Of a stretch of 64,000 bases of DNA, positions 10,112 through 18,814 are shown one piece after another. The position numbers were made by a program, and so were the translations under genes. Each line of letters starts with the position of its first letter. Within the stretch, counting starts at the first letter, position 1. Origin of the DNA: an uncultured Eubacteriaceae bacterium (GTDB taxonomy: Bacteria > Bacillota > Clostridia > Lachnospirales > CAG-274); assembly GCA_946497035.1 (NCBI GenBank), contig CAMMIW010000003.1, positions 1-64,000 on the forward strand. Direction: 5' to 3'. Under the pieces are notes generated by a model. It saw only the letters and a program-made list of their open reading frames with translations. It searched no databases and was not told the DNA's origin.

Positions 10112-10124
10112 CTCTTATTATAGA

Positions 10125-10154
10125 AAAAAGGCAATAGAAACCTATTACCTTTTT
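10125..10154 (-). terminator. Terminator after rplS
   Basis: Arms 10125-10137 and 10142-10154 form a 13-bp stem with a 4-nt loop on the minus-strand RNA only: one position is a G-U pair there and a C/A mismatch on the plus strand. It is followed by U residues. Downstream genes may be reached by readthrough. Confidence 0.75.
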
Positions 10155-10173
10155 AAAATTATTAATAATATAA

Positions 10174-10533
10174 TTATTTGCTTCTTCTATTAATATCTTC
10201 TTTAACTTTAGCTGATTTACCAACTCTATCACGAAGGTAGTTAAGTTTAGCTCTTCTAACAATACCATATCTAACTACTTCGATTTTTTCAATTCTTGGA
10301 GAATGTAAAGGCCAAGTTCTTTCTACACCTACACCATAAGATATTCTTCTTACAGTAAATGTTTCGCGAGCACCACCGTTTTGTCTTTTAAGAACAGTAC
10401 CTTCGAACATTTGTATTCTTTCTCTTGTACCTTCAACAACTTTTGCATAAACTTTAACAGTATCACCTACATTAAAATCTGCAATATCTTTTTTAAGTTG
10501 TTCATTTTCAATTTCTCTAATAATATTATTCAT
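10174..10533 (-). CDS. rplS: 50S ribosomal protein L19
   Basis: Ribosomal protein at the 30S-50S interface. It has 119 residues, close to the usual 115, with family segments such as [32 protein letters not shown] and [16 protein letters not shown], and a basic tail. A GGGGATTACTT ribosome-binding region precedes the ATG. In most Firmicutes rplS follows rpsP-rimM-trmD; here rpsP-khpA lies about 21 kb away on the other strand and neither rimM nor trmD is in the window, so the operon has been broken up. Transcription starts from its own promoter (10609-10637) behind a structured leader. Confidence 0.97.
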   Translation of the reverse strand: MNNIIREIENEQLKKDIADFNVGDTVKVYAKVVEGTRERIQMFEGTVLKRQNGGARETFTVRRISYGVGVERTWPLHSPRIEKIEVVRYGIVRRAKLNYLRDRVGKSAKVKEDINRRSK

Positions 10534-10605
10534 AAGTAATCCCCTTTCAAATTAAATGTTCGTATTATCTTACATAAAAGCGGAACATTCGTATTACATA
10601 TCTTG
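10534..10605 (-). promoter_or_regulatory. Candidate L19 autoregulatory mRNA leader
   Basis: The untranslated leader of rplS has a perfect 7-bp inverted repeat (AATGTTC at 10555-10561, GAACATT at 10583-10589). Each arm is followed by CGTATTA as a direct repeat (10561-10567 and 10590-10596). Firmicute rplS genes are known to carry an L19 leader. The position fits, but I could not fold or match it to the published model. Confidence 0.45.
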
Positions 10606-10608
10606 TAG

Positions 10609-10637
10609 ATTATAACATATCTATTTTATTATTTCAA
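10609..10637 (-). promoter_or_regulatory. Sigma-A promoter of rplS
   Basis: TTGAAA (10632-10637) and TATAAT (10609-10614) on the minus strand are separated by exactly 17 bp. Confidence 0.8.
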
Positions 10638-10656
10638 GCATTTTTTCTAATTTTAG

Positions 10657-12204
10657 TTAATTATTTTTTATCTCTTTTTCAGTTTTTAAATGTAATATAA
10701 ATAATAAAATAAGCAAGCTACCTAAAGCAAATATCCAAGTTAATAATAAATTGGCTGTTAAGCCTGCAACTATATAACCAATAATACAACTTATAGCAAC
10801 TACCGCTGTATAAGGTATTTGTGTGGCAACGTGATTTATATGGTTACATCTAGCACCTGTAGATGATAATATTGTAGTATCTGATATAGGGCTACAATGG
10901 TCACCAAAAACAGAACCTGCTAACACAGCACCTAAAGATATAATTGTAAGCTCTGGAGCAGTGCTTTCACAAACAACAGCTATAATAGGTATAAGTATAC
11001 CAAACGTACCCCAAGATGTACCCATAGAAAAAGCTAAAAGCCCTGCAACACAAAATGCTACAACTGGTATTAACATACCTGCTAAGCTAGATCCTTCTAC
11101 AAGGCCACCCACATATCCACCAGTATTTAATAAATCTCTACAAACACCACTTATAGTCCAAGCTAAAGTAAGAATTATATAAGCAGATACCATAGATTTA
11201 ACACCTGTAGCTATGCCAGACATAAACTCTTTAAAAGATAATATCTTTCTTGGCACAAATAATAAAAATGTAAATACTAATGTAAAAAAGCCGCTCATAG
11301 CAAGAGCAGGACCTGCATTAGTATTTCCAAAACCTTCTGCTAAAGTCATACCACCGTTAAAATAGCCTCCTACATATAACATAGAAACTATAGAAGATAC
11401 AATTAAAACTAATATAGGTATAACTAAATCAAGAACTGTACCTTTTTCTGATATAGTAATTTTGCTAAGCTCATCATCTTCATCTGCCTCTTCAAAATCA
11501 TCATTTTGGCCACCATTCATTGCTAAATGCTCATATTTTGCCATTTTTCCAAATTCTACTTTTGTTAAACAAACAATTAAAACCATTATTATAGTTAAAA
11601 TTGCATATAAATTGTAAGGTATAGTTTTAACAAAATCTTGTATACCATTTAAACCACTATCGCTCATTTGAGATATAACAGATGCCGCCCAAGAAGAAAC
11701 AGGCGCTATTATACATATAGGAGCAGCTGTTGCATCTATAATATATGCTAATTTTTCACGAGATATTTTATATTTATCTGTAACAGGACGCATAACTGTA
11801 CCTACTGTTAAACAGTTAAAATAATCATCTATAAATATAATAACCCCTAAAACTGCTGTTGCCAATTTAGCACCTTTTCTAGATTTTATTTTTTTAACTG
11901 CCCATTCACCATAAGCTTTAGATCCGCCAGCCTTAGTTACTACAACAACTAATGCCCCTAAAAGCCCTAAAAATATTATTATAGAGCTATTTTCTGAAAG
12001 TTTTTCTCCCATAAGGTTCATAGTAACTTCTACCGTTCTAGCTCCAACTTGTATAATACCATCTGTATCATATATAGAATATATTAATGTACCAGATAAA
12101 ATACCGACAATAAGAGAAGATATAACTTCTTTTGTTTTAAGAGCTAATATAATAGCTATAATAGGTGGTAATAGAGATAAAAAGCCCACCGTATGAATTT
12201 CCAT
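10657..12204 (-). CDS. NhaC-family Na+/H+ (or substrate/Na+) antiporter
   Basis: A 515-residue polytopic membrane protein with about 11-12 hydrophobic spans. Characteristic parts are the N-terminal LLPPIIAIILALKTKEV segment and FIDDYFNCLTVGTVMRP near residue 130, a family motif. The C-terminal GSVFGDHCSPISDTTILS motif is the signature of the Na_H_antiporter (NhaC) domain. An acidic cytoplasmic loop (DDFEEADEDDE) lies near residue 240. NhaC relatives exchange Na+ for H+, malate or lactate, or arginine for ornithine, so the exact cargo is open. It appears monocistronic; its start at 12204 has a GGAGAG site. Confidence 0.88.
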   Translation of the reverse strand: MEIHTVGFLSLLPPIIAIILALKTKEVISSLIVGILSGTLIYSIYDTDGIIQVGARTVEVTMNLMGEKLSENSSIIIFLGLLGALVVVVTKAGGSKAYGEWAVKKIKSRKGAKLATAVLGVIIFIDDYFNCLTVGTVMRPVTDKYKISREKLAYIIDATAAPICIIAPVSSWAASVISQMSDSGLNGIQDFVKTIPYNLYAILTIIMVLIVCLTKVEFGKMAKYEHLAMNGGQNDDFEEADEDDELSKITISEKGTVLDLVIPILVLIVSSIVSMLYVGGYFNGGMTLAEGFGNTNAGPALAMSGFFTLVFTFLLFVPRKILSFKEFMSGIATGVKSMVSAYIILTLAWTISGVCRDLLNTGGYVGGLVEGSSLAGMLIPVVAFCVAGLLAFSMGTSWGTFGILIPIIAVVCESTAPELTIISLGAVLAGSVFGDHCSPISDTTILSSTGARCNHINHVATQIPYTAVVAISCIIGYIVAGLTANLLLTWIFALGSLLILLFILHLKTEKEIKNN

Positions 12205-12311
12205 TGAGATCTCTCCTTTGCATAATTAATATTTTTAATAATTTTATCACAAAACATTAAATTATGCAATTTTTTTAAATATTTATTAAAAATGTTTATT
12301 AAAATAAAATA

Positions 12312-12350
12312 ACAAAAGCCCCTATTTCTTATTAAAATACGAGCTTTTGT
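12312..12350 (-). terminator. Terminator of the eight-gene Hsp70 operon
   Basis: Inverted repeat ACAAAAGC (12312-12319) and GCTTTTGT (12343-12350), followed on the minus strand by TATTTTATTTT. It lies 20 bp past the last gene of the cluster. Confidence 0.6.
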
Positions 12351-12370
12351 ATAATTTTAACTATTTATAT

Positions 12371-13543
12371 TTATTTATTATTGTTATTAGTGTACAAACT
12401 TTCTCTATATTCCTCGCTAGACTTTTGTACTACTTTAGAAAGTATACTTTGATACTCTTTAAACTTTCCTTGTGCCTTTTTTATTAAAGATTGTTCAAAT
12501 AATACTTGCTCATTATTCGGTGCTAATGTATACGCCTTATATATAGCTGCCTCCGCCTTTAAAAGGTTATATTCTTGCCTATAATATTTGGCCAGTTTTA
12601 ACCATAATATATAGTTATTTCTATTGTATAAATTAGCTTTTTCTATACATTTTATAGCTAAAGGTATATTATTAAGTTTTTCATATATATCGCTTTTAGC
12701 TATCAATATTTCTATATTAGTATCTTCTATAATATTTAAACAGCTTATAACCTTATCATACATATTAAGATTTACATAACATTTTGCAATTTTTAATATT
12801 ATATTATAAGATTTATCAAATAAATAAGCTTTTATATAATTACTTTTAGCATCTTCAAAAAGTTGTTGTTTAAAGCATAGCTCTCCTGAATAATAATACT
12901 TGCTATATAGCATATCATCTTCTAAGCTATTTATATATTTATTAGCATATTCAAAATCTTCTTTTTCTATTAAAATTTCTATAATATTAAATATTATATC
13001 TTTGTTGTTAGGTGCTATATTAATAGCTTTTTTTAAATATGCTAAAGCTAAATCATATTGTTTTAGCCTTATGTAGCATATTCCAATATTATTATATAAA
13101 ATAGGGTTAGAAACATCAAAATCTATAGCATCTTTGTAGCTTTCGATAGCTTTTTCAAACATATTTTCTTTAAAAAGTCTATCTCCCTTTATTTTCTTTC
13201 TTTCTACTTGTCCTCTTTTTTCCCAATTAAAAAGCTCTAAAGATATACCTTCTAATTCTTCTAATGTATAAAAATTATTAAGTGTTAAAAAGTCTATGCT
13301 TTTTTGATAAAAGCTTTGTTGCTTTTTTATATCTATTAGTTTGTTGGCTAAATCTATATTTAAAAGCTCATTAGATACCCAATTAATAAATTTATCTTCA
13401 AAAAAATCTGTGCTATATTCTTTAAAATTTTTATAAAAAAGATATATTGCTTCTTCTATAGAATAAATGTTTATACCATTTGTAAGCTTATATGGAGATA
13501 TTTTTTTATCTTCTACCATAGCAAGCTTTAAACTAGCTACCAT
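12371..13543 (-). CDS. TPR-repeat protein, last gene of the Hsp70 operon
   Basis: A 390-residue soluble protein. The first 110 residues are unassigned and contain IYSIEEAIYLFYKNFKEY. From about 115 onward it is a chain of tetratricopeptide repeats, seen in units such as FEKAIESYKDAIDFD, YDLALAYLKKAINIAPNN and PLAIKCIEKANLYN at roughly 34-residue spacing. TPR proteins commonly act as adaptors for chaperones or scaffold complexes. Its place at the end of an operon of Hsp70 homologues, 12 bp after the Hsp70-VWA gene, suggests an adaptor role here; that is inference. No signal peptide or membrane span is seen. Confidence 0.85.
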   Translation of the reverse strand: MVASLKLAMVEDKKISPYKLTNGINIYSIEEAIYLFYKNFKEYSTDFFEDKFINWVSNELLNIDLANKLIDIKKQQSFYQKSIDFLTLNNFYTLEELEGISLELFNWEKRGQVERKKIKGDRLFKENMFEKAIESYKDAIDFDVSNPILYNNIGICYIRLKQYDLALAYLKKAINIAPNNKDIIFNIIEILIEKEDFEYANKYINSLEDDMLYSKYYYSGELCFKQQLFEDAKSNYIKAYLFDKSYNIILKIAKCYVNLNMYDKVISCLNIIEDTNIEILIAKSDIYEKLNNIPLAIKCIEKANLYNRNNYILWLKLAKYYRQEYNLLKAEAAIYKAYTLAPNNEQVLFEQSLIKKAQGKFKEYQSILSKVVQKSSEEYRESLYTNNNNK

Positions 13544-13555
13544 AAAAACACCTTC

Positions 13556-15646
13556 TTATAACCTTATTAACTCTGTTATACTTCTAGCTATATTATCTAA
13601 TATATCATAAAATTTATCTTTTAAATCATAATATTTACCATTAGGAACGGTAACAGGATCAAAAGCTGCTAAGCTTTCTTTATCTCTTCTTGCAACAACA
13701 TATGTTGTAACCTTTGCATCTTTTAACATATTGCAAATATCTTCAACGCTTTTTCCACTATTAGTAGGCACATGTGGTGGTGCGTCTGTTATTAATATAA
13801 ATATATTTTGGCTATTAGGCTCTAAAGTAGAGTTTTGTAAAAGTTGAACCCCTGTTTCTAAAGCATCTAAAGAAGATTCTGGTATATCTCCACCATATGT
13901 TCTTGGTATATTTTTTACCTGACGTTTAAATTTTTCTACATCATCTGTAAAATTGTATACACTTGGTTTTTCTTTTTCATTTAAATCGCCAAATCCGATA
14001 AGTCCTAGTTTAAATTTTGCTCCTCTTTCACTTAATATATTAGAAAATTCTATAGCTCTATCTTTAACACCATTTATATAGCTATCCATACTGCCTGTTG
14101 TATCTATTAAAAATGTTACATTAACATTTTCTGTACCTGTTGGGCTAGCATTTTCTTTTTTAGGCGGTGCAGAAAATTTTGTTCTATCAAACTCTGTAAT
14201 TTTTATTTTACCTGTATTTATATCTTTTAAATATACTTCAAAAAGGTTATTTTCATCTATAGCATAAGTTATTTCTATTTGAGCCGTACCTTTAAGACCA
14301 TCTAATAATGCAGTACCTATATATTTTTTATTATTTTCATCACCTTGCTCCCATTGATAAACATCTACAGCAACGGTGCTAGCTCCATTTGCATTAGAAA
14401 ATTTAGAATCTGAAAATTTGCTAGGTATAGGGCTACCCATAGGTATAATAGGTATAAGGCCTCTTTCCATAGTATCTATGTTAATTATAGCTTCTGTTCC
14501 AAATATTTGTCTTGTTATTTGCCCCACCTTAACATTTCTATTAGGCAAATGTATGAGATAATTATAAATAGCCGCCCCCATAGCAACACTCTTAGCAGGA
14601 TCTGTTGCTCTATATGGCTCTTTAACAAAACCTGCTACCATTCTTTTAACCATAGGTATAAGAGTAGAACCACCTACTAATATTACTTTAGATATTTCGT
14701 CTGGCTCTTTACCTGCTCTTTTTAGTGCCTCTTCTAAAATTTCACGGCTTCTTTCTACATATTTTCTAATAAGAGCTTCAAAATCTTCTCTTGTTATATC
14801 TATAGATAAATTTTTAGGCACACCATCTATAATAATAAGTGGATTTATCTTTATAGATGCTTTACCTGTACCTGATAGTTTCTTTTTAGTTTGCTCTGCC
14901 TCTTGTTTAAGCTTTTGCATAACCGTTTTTCTATCTAAATTGTTAAGATTATCTATATCTATACCGCTATCTTCTTTAAATTTTTGTTTCATAAATCTTA
15001 TAAGCTCCGCATCAAAATCATCACCACCAAGATTCATATCTCCAACATCTGATAGCTCTTGAAAAACTTCTTCACCATTTTCATCTATGCTAACTTTTAA
15101 AACGCAAGCATCAAAAGTTCCCCCACCAAAGTCATAAACAAGCAAAGTTTGCGCATATCCCTGTTTATAGCCATATTCTATAGCAGCGGCTAATGGCTCT
15201 GATAAAAGATATACATTTTTAAAACCAGCTAATATACCTGCTTGTTTAGTAGCAAAAATTTGTCTATCATTAAAATAGGCAGGGTGTGTAATAACAACCT
15301 CATCAAAAGTTTCTCCCGATTGCTCTTCTGCTGATTTTTTTAGCTTTTTAAGTATTTCTGCACTTACCTGCTCTGGTGTTACTTCTCTACCATTTATAGA
15401 TATTTTTTCATCTGTACCTATTTTTCTTTTTATAGATATAACCGTGCTTTCTGGATATATAATAGAAGCAAGCTTAGCCTCTGCACCTACTACTATTTCT
15501 TCTCCTTCTAATGTAGGGTAATTTACAACAGATGGTAAAACCTCATCTGTACCGTCTATTTTTACCACCTCTACGCTATCATCTTTATCTCTATATATAG
15601 TAGCAACCGAATTTGTTGTACCTAAATCTATTCCTAAATATCCCAT
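13556..15646 (-). CDS. Hsp70-like ATPase fused to a von Willebrand factor A domain
   Basis: A 696-residue fusion. Residues 1-360 are an intact Hsp70 nucleotide-binding domain: GIDLGTTNS (5-13), the Lys of SIKRKIG, VYDFGGGTFDA (170-180) and VILVGGS (321-327). The Thr of the DnaK motif GDTHLGG is Met here (GDMNLGG). Residues 360-490 are a short beta-rich substrate-like part without the usual hydrophobic VLLLDV linker or helical lid. Residues 508-696 form a VWA domain with a complete metal site: DTTGS (515-519), GGDIPE (585-590) and ITDAPPH (Asp621). VWA domains bind protein ligands through a metal ion, so this looks like a chaperone with a built-in partner-binding module. It is 3 bp from the previous gene. 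Confidence 0.92.
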   Translation of the reverse strand: MGYLGIDLGTTNSVATIYRDKDDSVEVVKIDGTDEVLPSVVNYPTLEGEEIVVGAEAKLASIIYPESTVISIKRKIGTDEKISINGREVTPEQVSAEILKKLKKSAEEQSGETFDEVVITHPAYFNDRQIFATKQAGILAGFKNVYLLSEPLAAAIEYGYKQGYAQTLLVYDFGGGTFDACVLKVSIDENGEEVFQELSDVGDMNLGGDDFDAELIRFMKQKFKEDSGIDIDNLNNLDRKTVMQKLKQEAEQTKKKLSGTGKASIKINPLIIIDGVPKNLSIDITREDFEALIRKYVERSREILEEALKRAGKEPDEISKVILVGGSTLIPMVKRMVAGFVKEPYRATDPAKSVAMGAAIYNYLIHLPNRNVKVGQITRQIFGTEAIINIDTMERGLIPIIPMGSPIPSKFSDSKFSNANGASTVAVDVYQWEQGDENNKKYIGTALLDGLKGTAQIEITYAIDENNLFEVYLKDINTGKIKITEFDRTKFSAPPKKENASPTGTENVNVTFLIDTTGSMDSYINGVKDRAIEFSNILSERGAKFKLGLIGFGDLNEKEKPSVYNFTDDVEKFKRQVKNIPRTYGGDIPESSLDALETGVQLLQNSTLEPNSQNIFILITDAPPHVPTNSGKSVEDICNMLKDAKVTTYVVARRDKESLAAFDPVTVPNGKYYDLKDKFYDILDNIARSITELIRL

Positions 15647-15649
15647 CTC

Positions 15650-17284
15650 TTATCCCTCCAAAACTGTTTTATTAAATCTGCTTGGATCAAAATCTTCATT
15701 ATATCCAGAAGGTTCATATTCTGTGCCATATCCCATATCTGTAACCGAACCTTTAACAAGTCCACCTTCTTCTTCCACCTGTAGTGTTATATTAAGTCGT
15801 GTTTTACCACTAGGACGCTCAGGTAAATCTTTTATTAAAACTTCGCCTATAAGCTTACATTTTTCTATTGTGTCTTCTTTGTTTATTCTTTCCATAATCT
15901 TTAGGCTAAAGCTTGTCATATCTTCTTTTGTATTACCTGAAAGGGTAAATATTTGCTCTTTTTTAGCTAAAGCATAAGGCGTTCCCCTTCTAATCATTGT
16001 ATAAAAAGATTTTACACCGTTATTTTCTATCTCTAAGCCTATATCGTGAGGTACTGTAACTTCAAACTCTATAGACATTTTTTCGCTTTCTATATCTGGA
16101 GATGATAAAAGCCCCATTTTCATAGCCGCATAATATGTTGCACCTAAAGATATATCTAAAGCAGGACGCTCAGATGTATAAATTTTGCTTTCGTTGTTAA
16201 ATATGGCTATAAGCATATCTTTTACCCACGGCATTTGAGAAGATCCACCTTCTAATAAAACTCTGTCTATATCATCTGGTGTTAATGCACCTGTATAAAC
16301 CTCTCTTAAAGCTTTTAAAACAAGCTTTCTTGTTTCTTCTATAAAAGGATTTATTATTTCTTCTAAATCATCTCTTGTCATTTGTTCAACAAAAGGAGGT
16401 ATACAAAATGTAAAAGGTATTCTAAAAGCTTTTACCCCAGACAAACGCTCTTTAGATTCTCTAGCACGGCAAATAAGTTCTACCATATTTTCTGGGCTTA
16501 AATCTTCTCTTTTTTGGTTTGCCTTTTCTTCTATAAAATCATAACATCTATTTAAAATATATTCATCTACGTTATCGCCACCGTGATAAGCCTTTCCACC
16601 TTCGCTTATCACCTGTAACTTTATATGTTTATCATCTTTTTCTAATACGTTAAATAATGTTATATCTAATGTACCACCACCAAAATCAAATACCATAATT
16701 TTTTCATCTTGGTTTAACTGATGCCTAAAATTATATGCAAGAGCTGCTGCTTTTGGCTCTTCTATAAGACAAATAAGCTTTTCTGATATACCTGCTAACT
16801 CACAAGCTTTCATTGTTGCTTTTTTAGCCGCATCATCAAAATCGTATGGAACAGAAACAACAAGTCCTGCTATCTCTGCTTTAGGATTTAAGCTTTTACA
16901 ATGTTCTATAAGCTCTGTTAATATTTTTGCAGATATTTCTTCTGGTAAATATTTTTTACCGTCTAACTCTACCGTTTCATTTGTGCCCATTTTTCTCTTT
17001 ATAGAACGTATAGTAGTTTCTGGATATATTTTCATAGAGCGAAAAGCCTCTTCACCTATAACCCATTCTCCTTCTCCTTCATCATCTTTTCTATATTGAA
17101 CAACAGAAGGCATAGGTATTTTTCCAAATCCATTGCTTATATCTATTGGCTCTGGTTTTTCATTTATCATATCCCAATAGCTTATTATAGAATTAGTAGT
17201 GCCTAAATCTATCCCTAAAATATAATAATCTTCTGATAAGCTTCTATTTTCTTCTATTTGCTTTTTATATTCTGTCCATTTCAA
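15650..17284 (-). CDS. Lidless Hsp70-family protein
   Basis: A 544-residue Hsp70 homologue. The ATPase core looks functional: GIDLGTTNS (24-32), SIKRKMG, VFDFGGGTLDI (198-208), EEPKAAALAY and LLEGGSSQMP. The segment matching the DnaK GDTHLGG loop is changed to GKAYHGGDNVD, so the loop Thr is absent. The C-terminal 130 residues are a beta-sandwich-like substrate domain beginning EVTVPHDIGLEI. The alpha-helical lid and the C-terminal acidic tail of DnaK (about 640 residues) are missing. No J-domain partner or dnaJ gene is in the window. It lies between the pseudo-Hsp70 gene (30 bp) and the Hsp70-VWA gene (3 bp). Confidence 0.92.
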   Translation of the reverse strand: MKWTEYKKQIEENRSLSEDYYILGIDLGTTNSIISYWDMINEKPEPIDISNGFGKIPMPSVVQYRKDDEGEGEWVIGEEAFRSMKIYPETTIRSIKRKMGTNETVELDGKKYLPEEISAKILTELIEHCKSLNPKAEIAGLVVSVPYDFDDAAKKATMKACELAGISEKLICLIEEPKAAALAYNFRHQLNQDEKIMVFDFGGGTLDITLFNVLEKDDKHIKLQVISEGGKAYHGGDNVDEYILNRCYDFIEEKANQKREDLSPENMVELICRARESKERLSGVKAFRIPFTFCIPPFVEQMTRDDLEEIINPFIEETRKLVLKALREVYTGALTPDDIDRVLLEGGSSQMPWVKDMLIAIFNNESKIYTSERPALDISLGATYYAAMKMGLLSSPDIESEKMSIEFEVTVPHDIGLEIENNGVKSFYTMIRRGTPYALAKKEQIFTLSGNTKEDMTSFSLKIMERINKEDTIEKCKLIGEVLIKDLPERPSGKTRLNITLQVEEEGGLVKGSVTDMGYGTEYEPSGYNEDFDPSRFNKTVLEG

Positions 17285-17314
17285 TATATATTCACCTCTT
17301 TTTCTTTTGTTTTA

Positions 17315-18805
17315 TTAAATATTTATAATAAATTGTTGTTTAAAGTCTGTCTTTGGATATATTTCCCCAAATCCAAAATCTTCTATATTAAAAATCATTT
17401 CTTTATTATTTTTAAATTGTATATAAATTAAAAATCTTATTGTTTTTATATCTCTATTATCAAATTGAGAATAATCATTTAAATTTAATTTTATTTTTTC
17501 TAAAGTTTTAAAACTATTGTCTTCTTCTGAGGCTATATCAATTTCTATATTTTTATTTTTTGTTAATGTAAAAACTTTTTTATCAAAATTTTGCCATATA
17601 AAGCTACCTTTATATACAAATGGTTCAAATTTTATATTATTGTTATCTTTTATAAATATGCCCATATTATAGCCTATTTGATCTAAATCTTCTATATACA
17701 TTTTATCTTTAGGTAAAATCCCAAGCTCTTGACAAGCAACTATACAAGCACCATCTGATATAAATCTTTTAGCTTTACCTTTAAAATTTGTTTCTATATT
17801 AAATCTAGATTTTATAAATTTATGTATAAAATCTATCTCTATACCGCCACCTGTTAATATAATATTTTTTATATGATTCTCATTAATGTTTATACTTTCA
17901 AATAAGCTATTAAAAAATATATTTATTTCATTTTCAAAAAATGAGATTATATCAAATAGCTCTTGCTTAGTTATTACCTTTTGAAAAGGTGGATAAAAAA
18001 AGTTATAATATAGCTTTATATCTGACAAAGTTTGTCTTTGAAAAATAATATCAAATTGCTGATATACAAAAGAATCTAAATTATTTTTTTCATATTCTGT
18101 TAAATCTATCTTACCTGTTTCTTCTAAAAATTTTTTAGTTATTAAATTTTTAGTAATGTTAAAAAGCCTTTGTTGGCCTATTTTATCATTAAAAAATGTT
18201 TTTATACATTTAACTTTACCATCTTTTTCTATTGTATATACAGATGCTCTTAATTGTCTATTGCTATAATCTACAATTAATACTTTATCTCCTAAAATAT
18301 CGTTTTCATAAAAATAACTTTTTAATATACATTCTTTATCACTAGCTATCTTTAATAATAAATGATCGATATTTGCTAATTTAAAGGCTTCTTTTATATC
18401 TTCTTCGTTAGCATAAGATGATGTAGATAAAACAATGCCTTCTATACTAGCATTGGGGTTTATATTTTTTATATTTTCTAATAAAAATAATATAAACTTG
18501 CTAAGAGCTAAAGTAACACTTATATTTATATTATTTATGCTATAAATAATACCTTTTCCAAGATTTTCTATTATATTTTCTATTATTATTTCGTTGCCAA
18601 AACCTTTGTTTAATATGGCATATTCTCCAAAAATCCAGTCTTCTGTATCTACATTATAAGAAACTACTGTTGGTACACTAACTTTACCATATCCCCCGCT
18701 AACATCTACCACATCTATATTCATTTGGTTAAAATCAAAATAAGATATAGTAGATGTTAAATTGCCTAAGTCTATGCCTATTATAAATTTGTTTTCATTA
18801 TTCAT
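17315..18805 (-). CDS. Degenerate Hsp70-like protein (pseudo-ATPase)
   Basis: A 496-residue protein collinear with the Hsp70s on either side but with the nucleotide site destroyed. The first phosphate loop is GIDLGNLTS (10-18) instead of GTTNS. The second is VDYSNRQLRA (178-187) where active members have DFGGGTFDA. The Lys of the IKR motif is lost, and the EPxAAA motif is replaced by SDKECILKS. The adenosine loop is ILTGGG. The frame is open and well preserved with a normal start, so this is a maintained non-catalytic relative, not a decaying gene. A scaffold or regulatory subunit of the neighbouring Hsp70s is a reasonable inference. It starts 9 bp after the GrpE-wing gene. Confidence 0.85.
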   Translation of the reverse strand: MNNENKFIIGIDLGNLTSTISYFDFNQMNIDVVDVSGGYGKVSVPTVVSYNVDTEDWIFGEYAILNKGFGNEIIIENIIENLGKGIIYSINNINISVTLALSKFILFLLENIKNINPNASIEGIVLSTSSYANEEDIKEAFKLANIDHLLLKIASDKECILKSYFYENDILGDKVLIVDYSNRQLRASVYTIEKDGKVKCIKTFFNDKIGQQRLFNITKNLITKKFLEETGKIDLTEYEKNNLDSFVYQQFDIIFQRQTLSDIKLYYNFFYPPFQKVITKQELFDIISFFENEINIFFNSLFESININENHIKNIILTGGGIEIDFIHKFIKSRFNIETNFKGKAKRFISDGACIVACQELGILPKDKMYIEDLDQIGYNMGIFIKDNNNIKFEPFVYKGSFIWQNFDKKVFTLTKNKNIEIDIASEEDNSFKTLEKIKLNLNDYSQFDNRDIKTIRFLIYIQFKNNKEMIFNIEDFGFGEIYPKTDFKQQFIINI

Positions 18806-18814
18806 AAAAAACCC

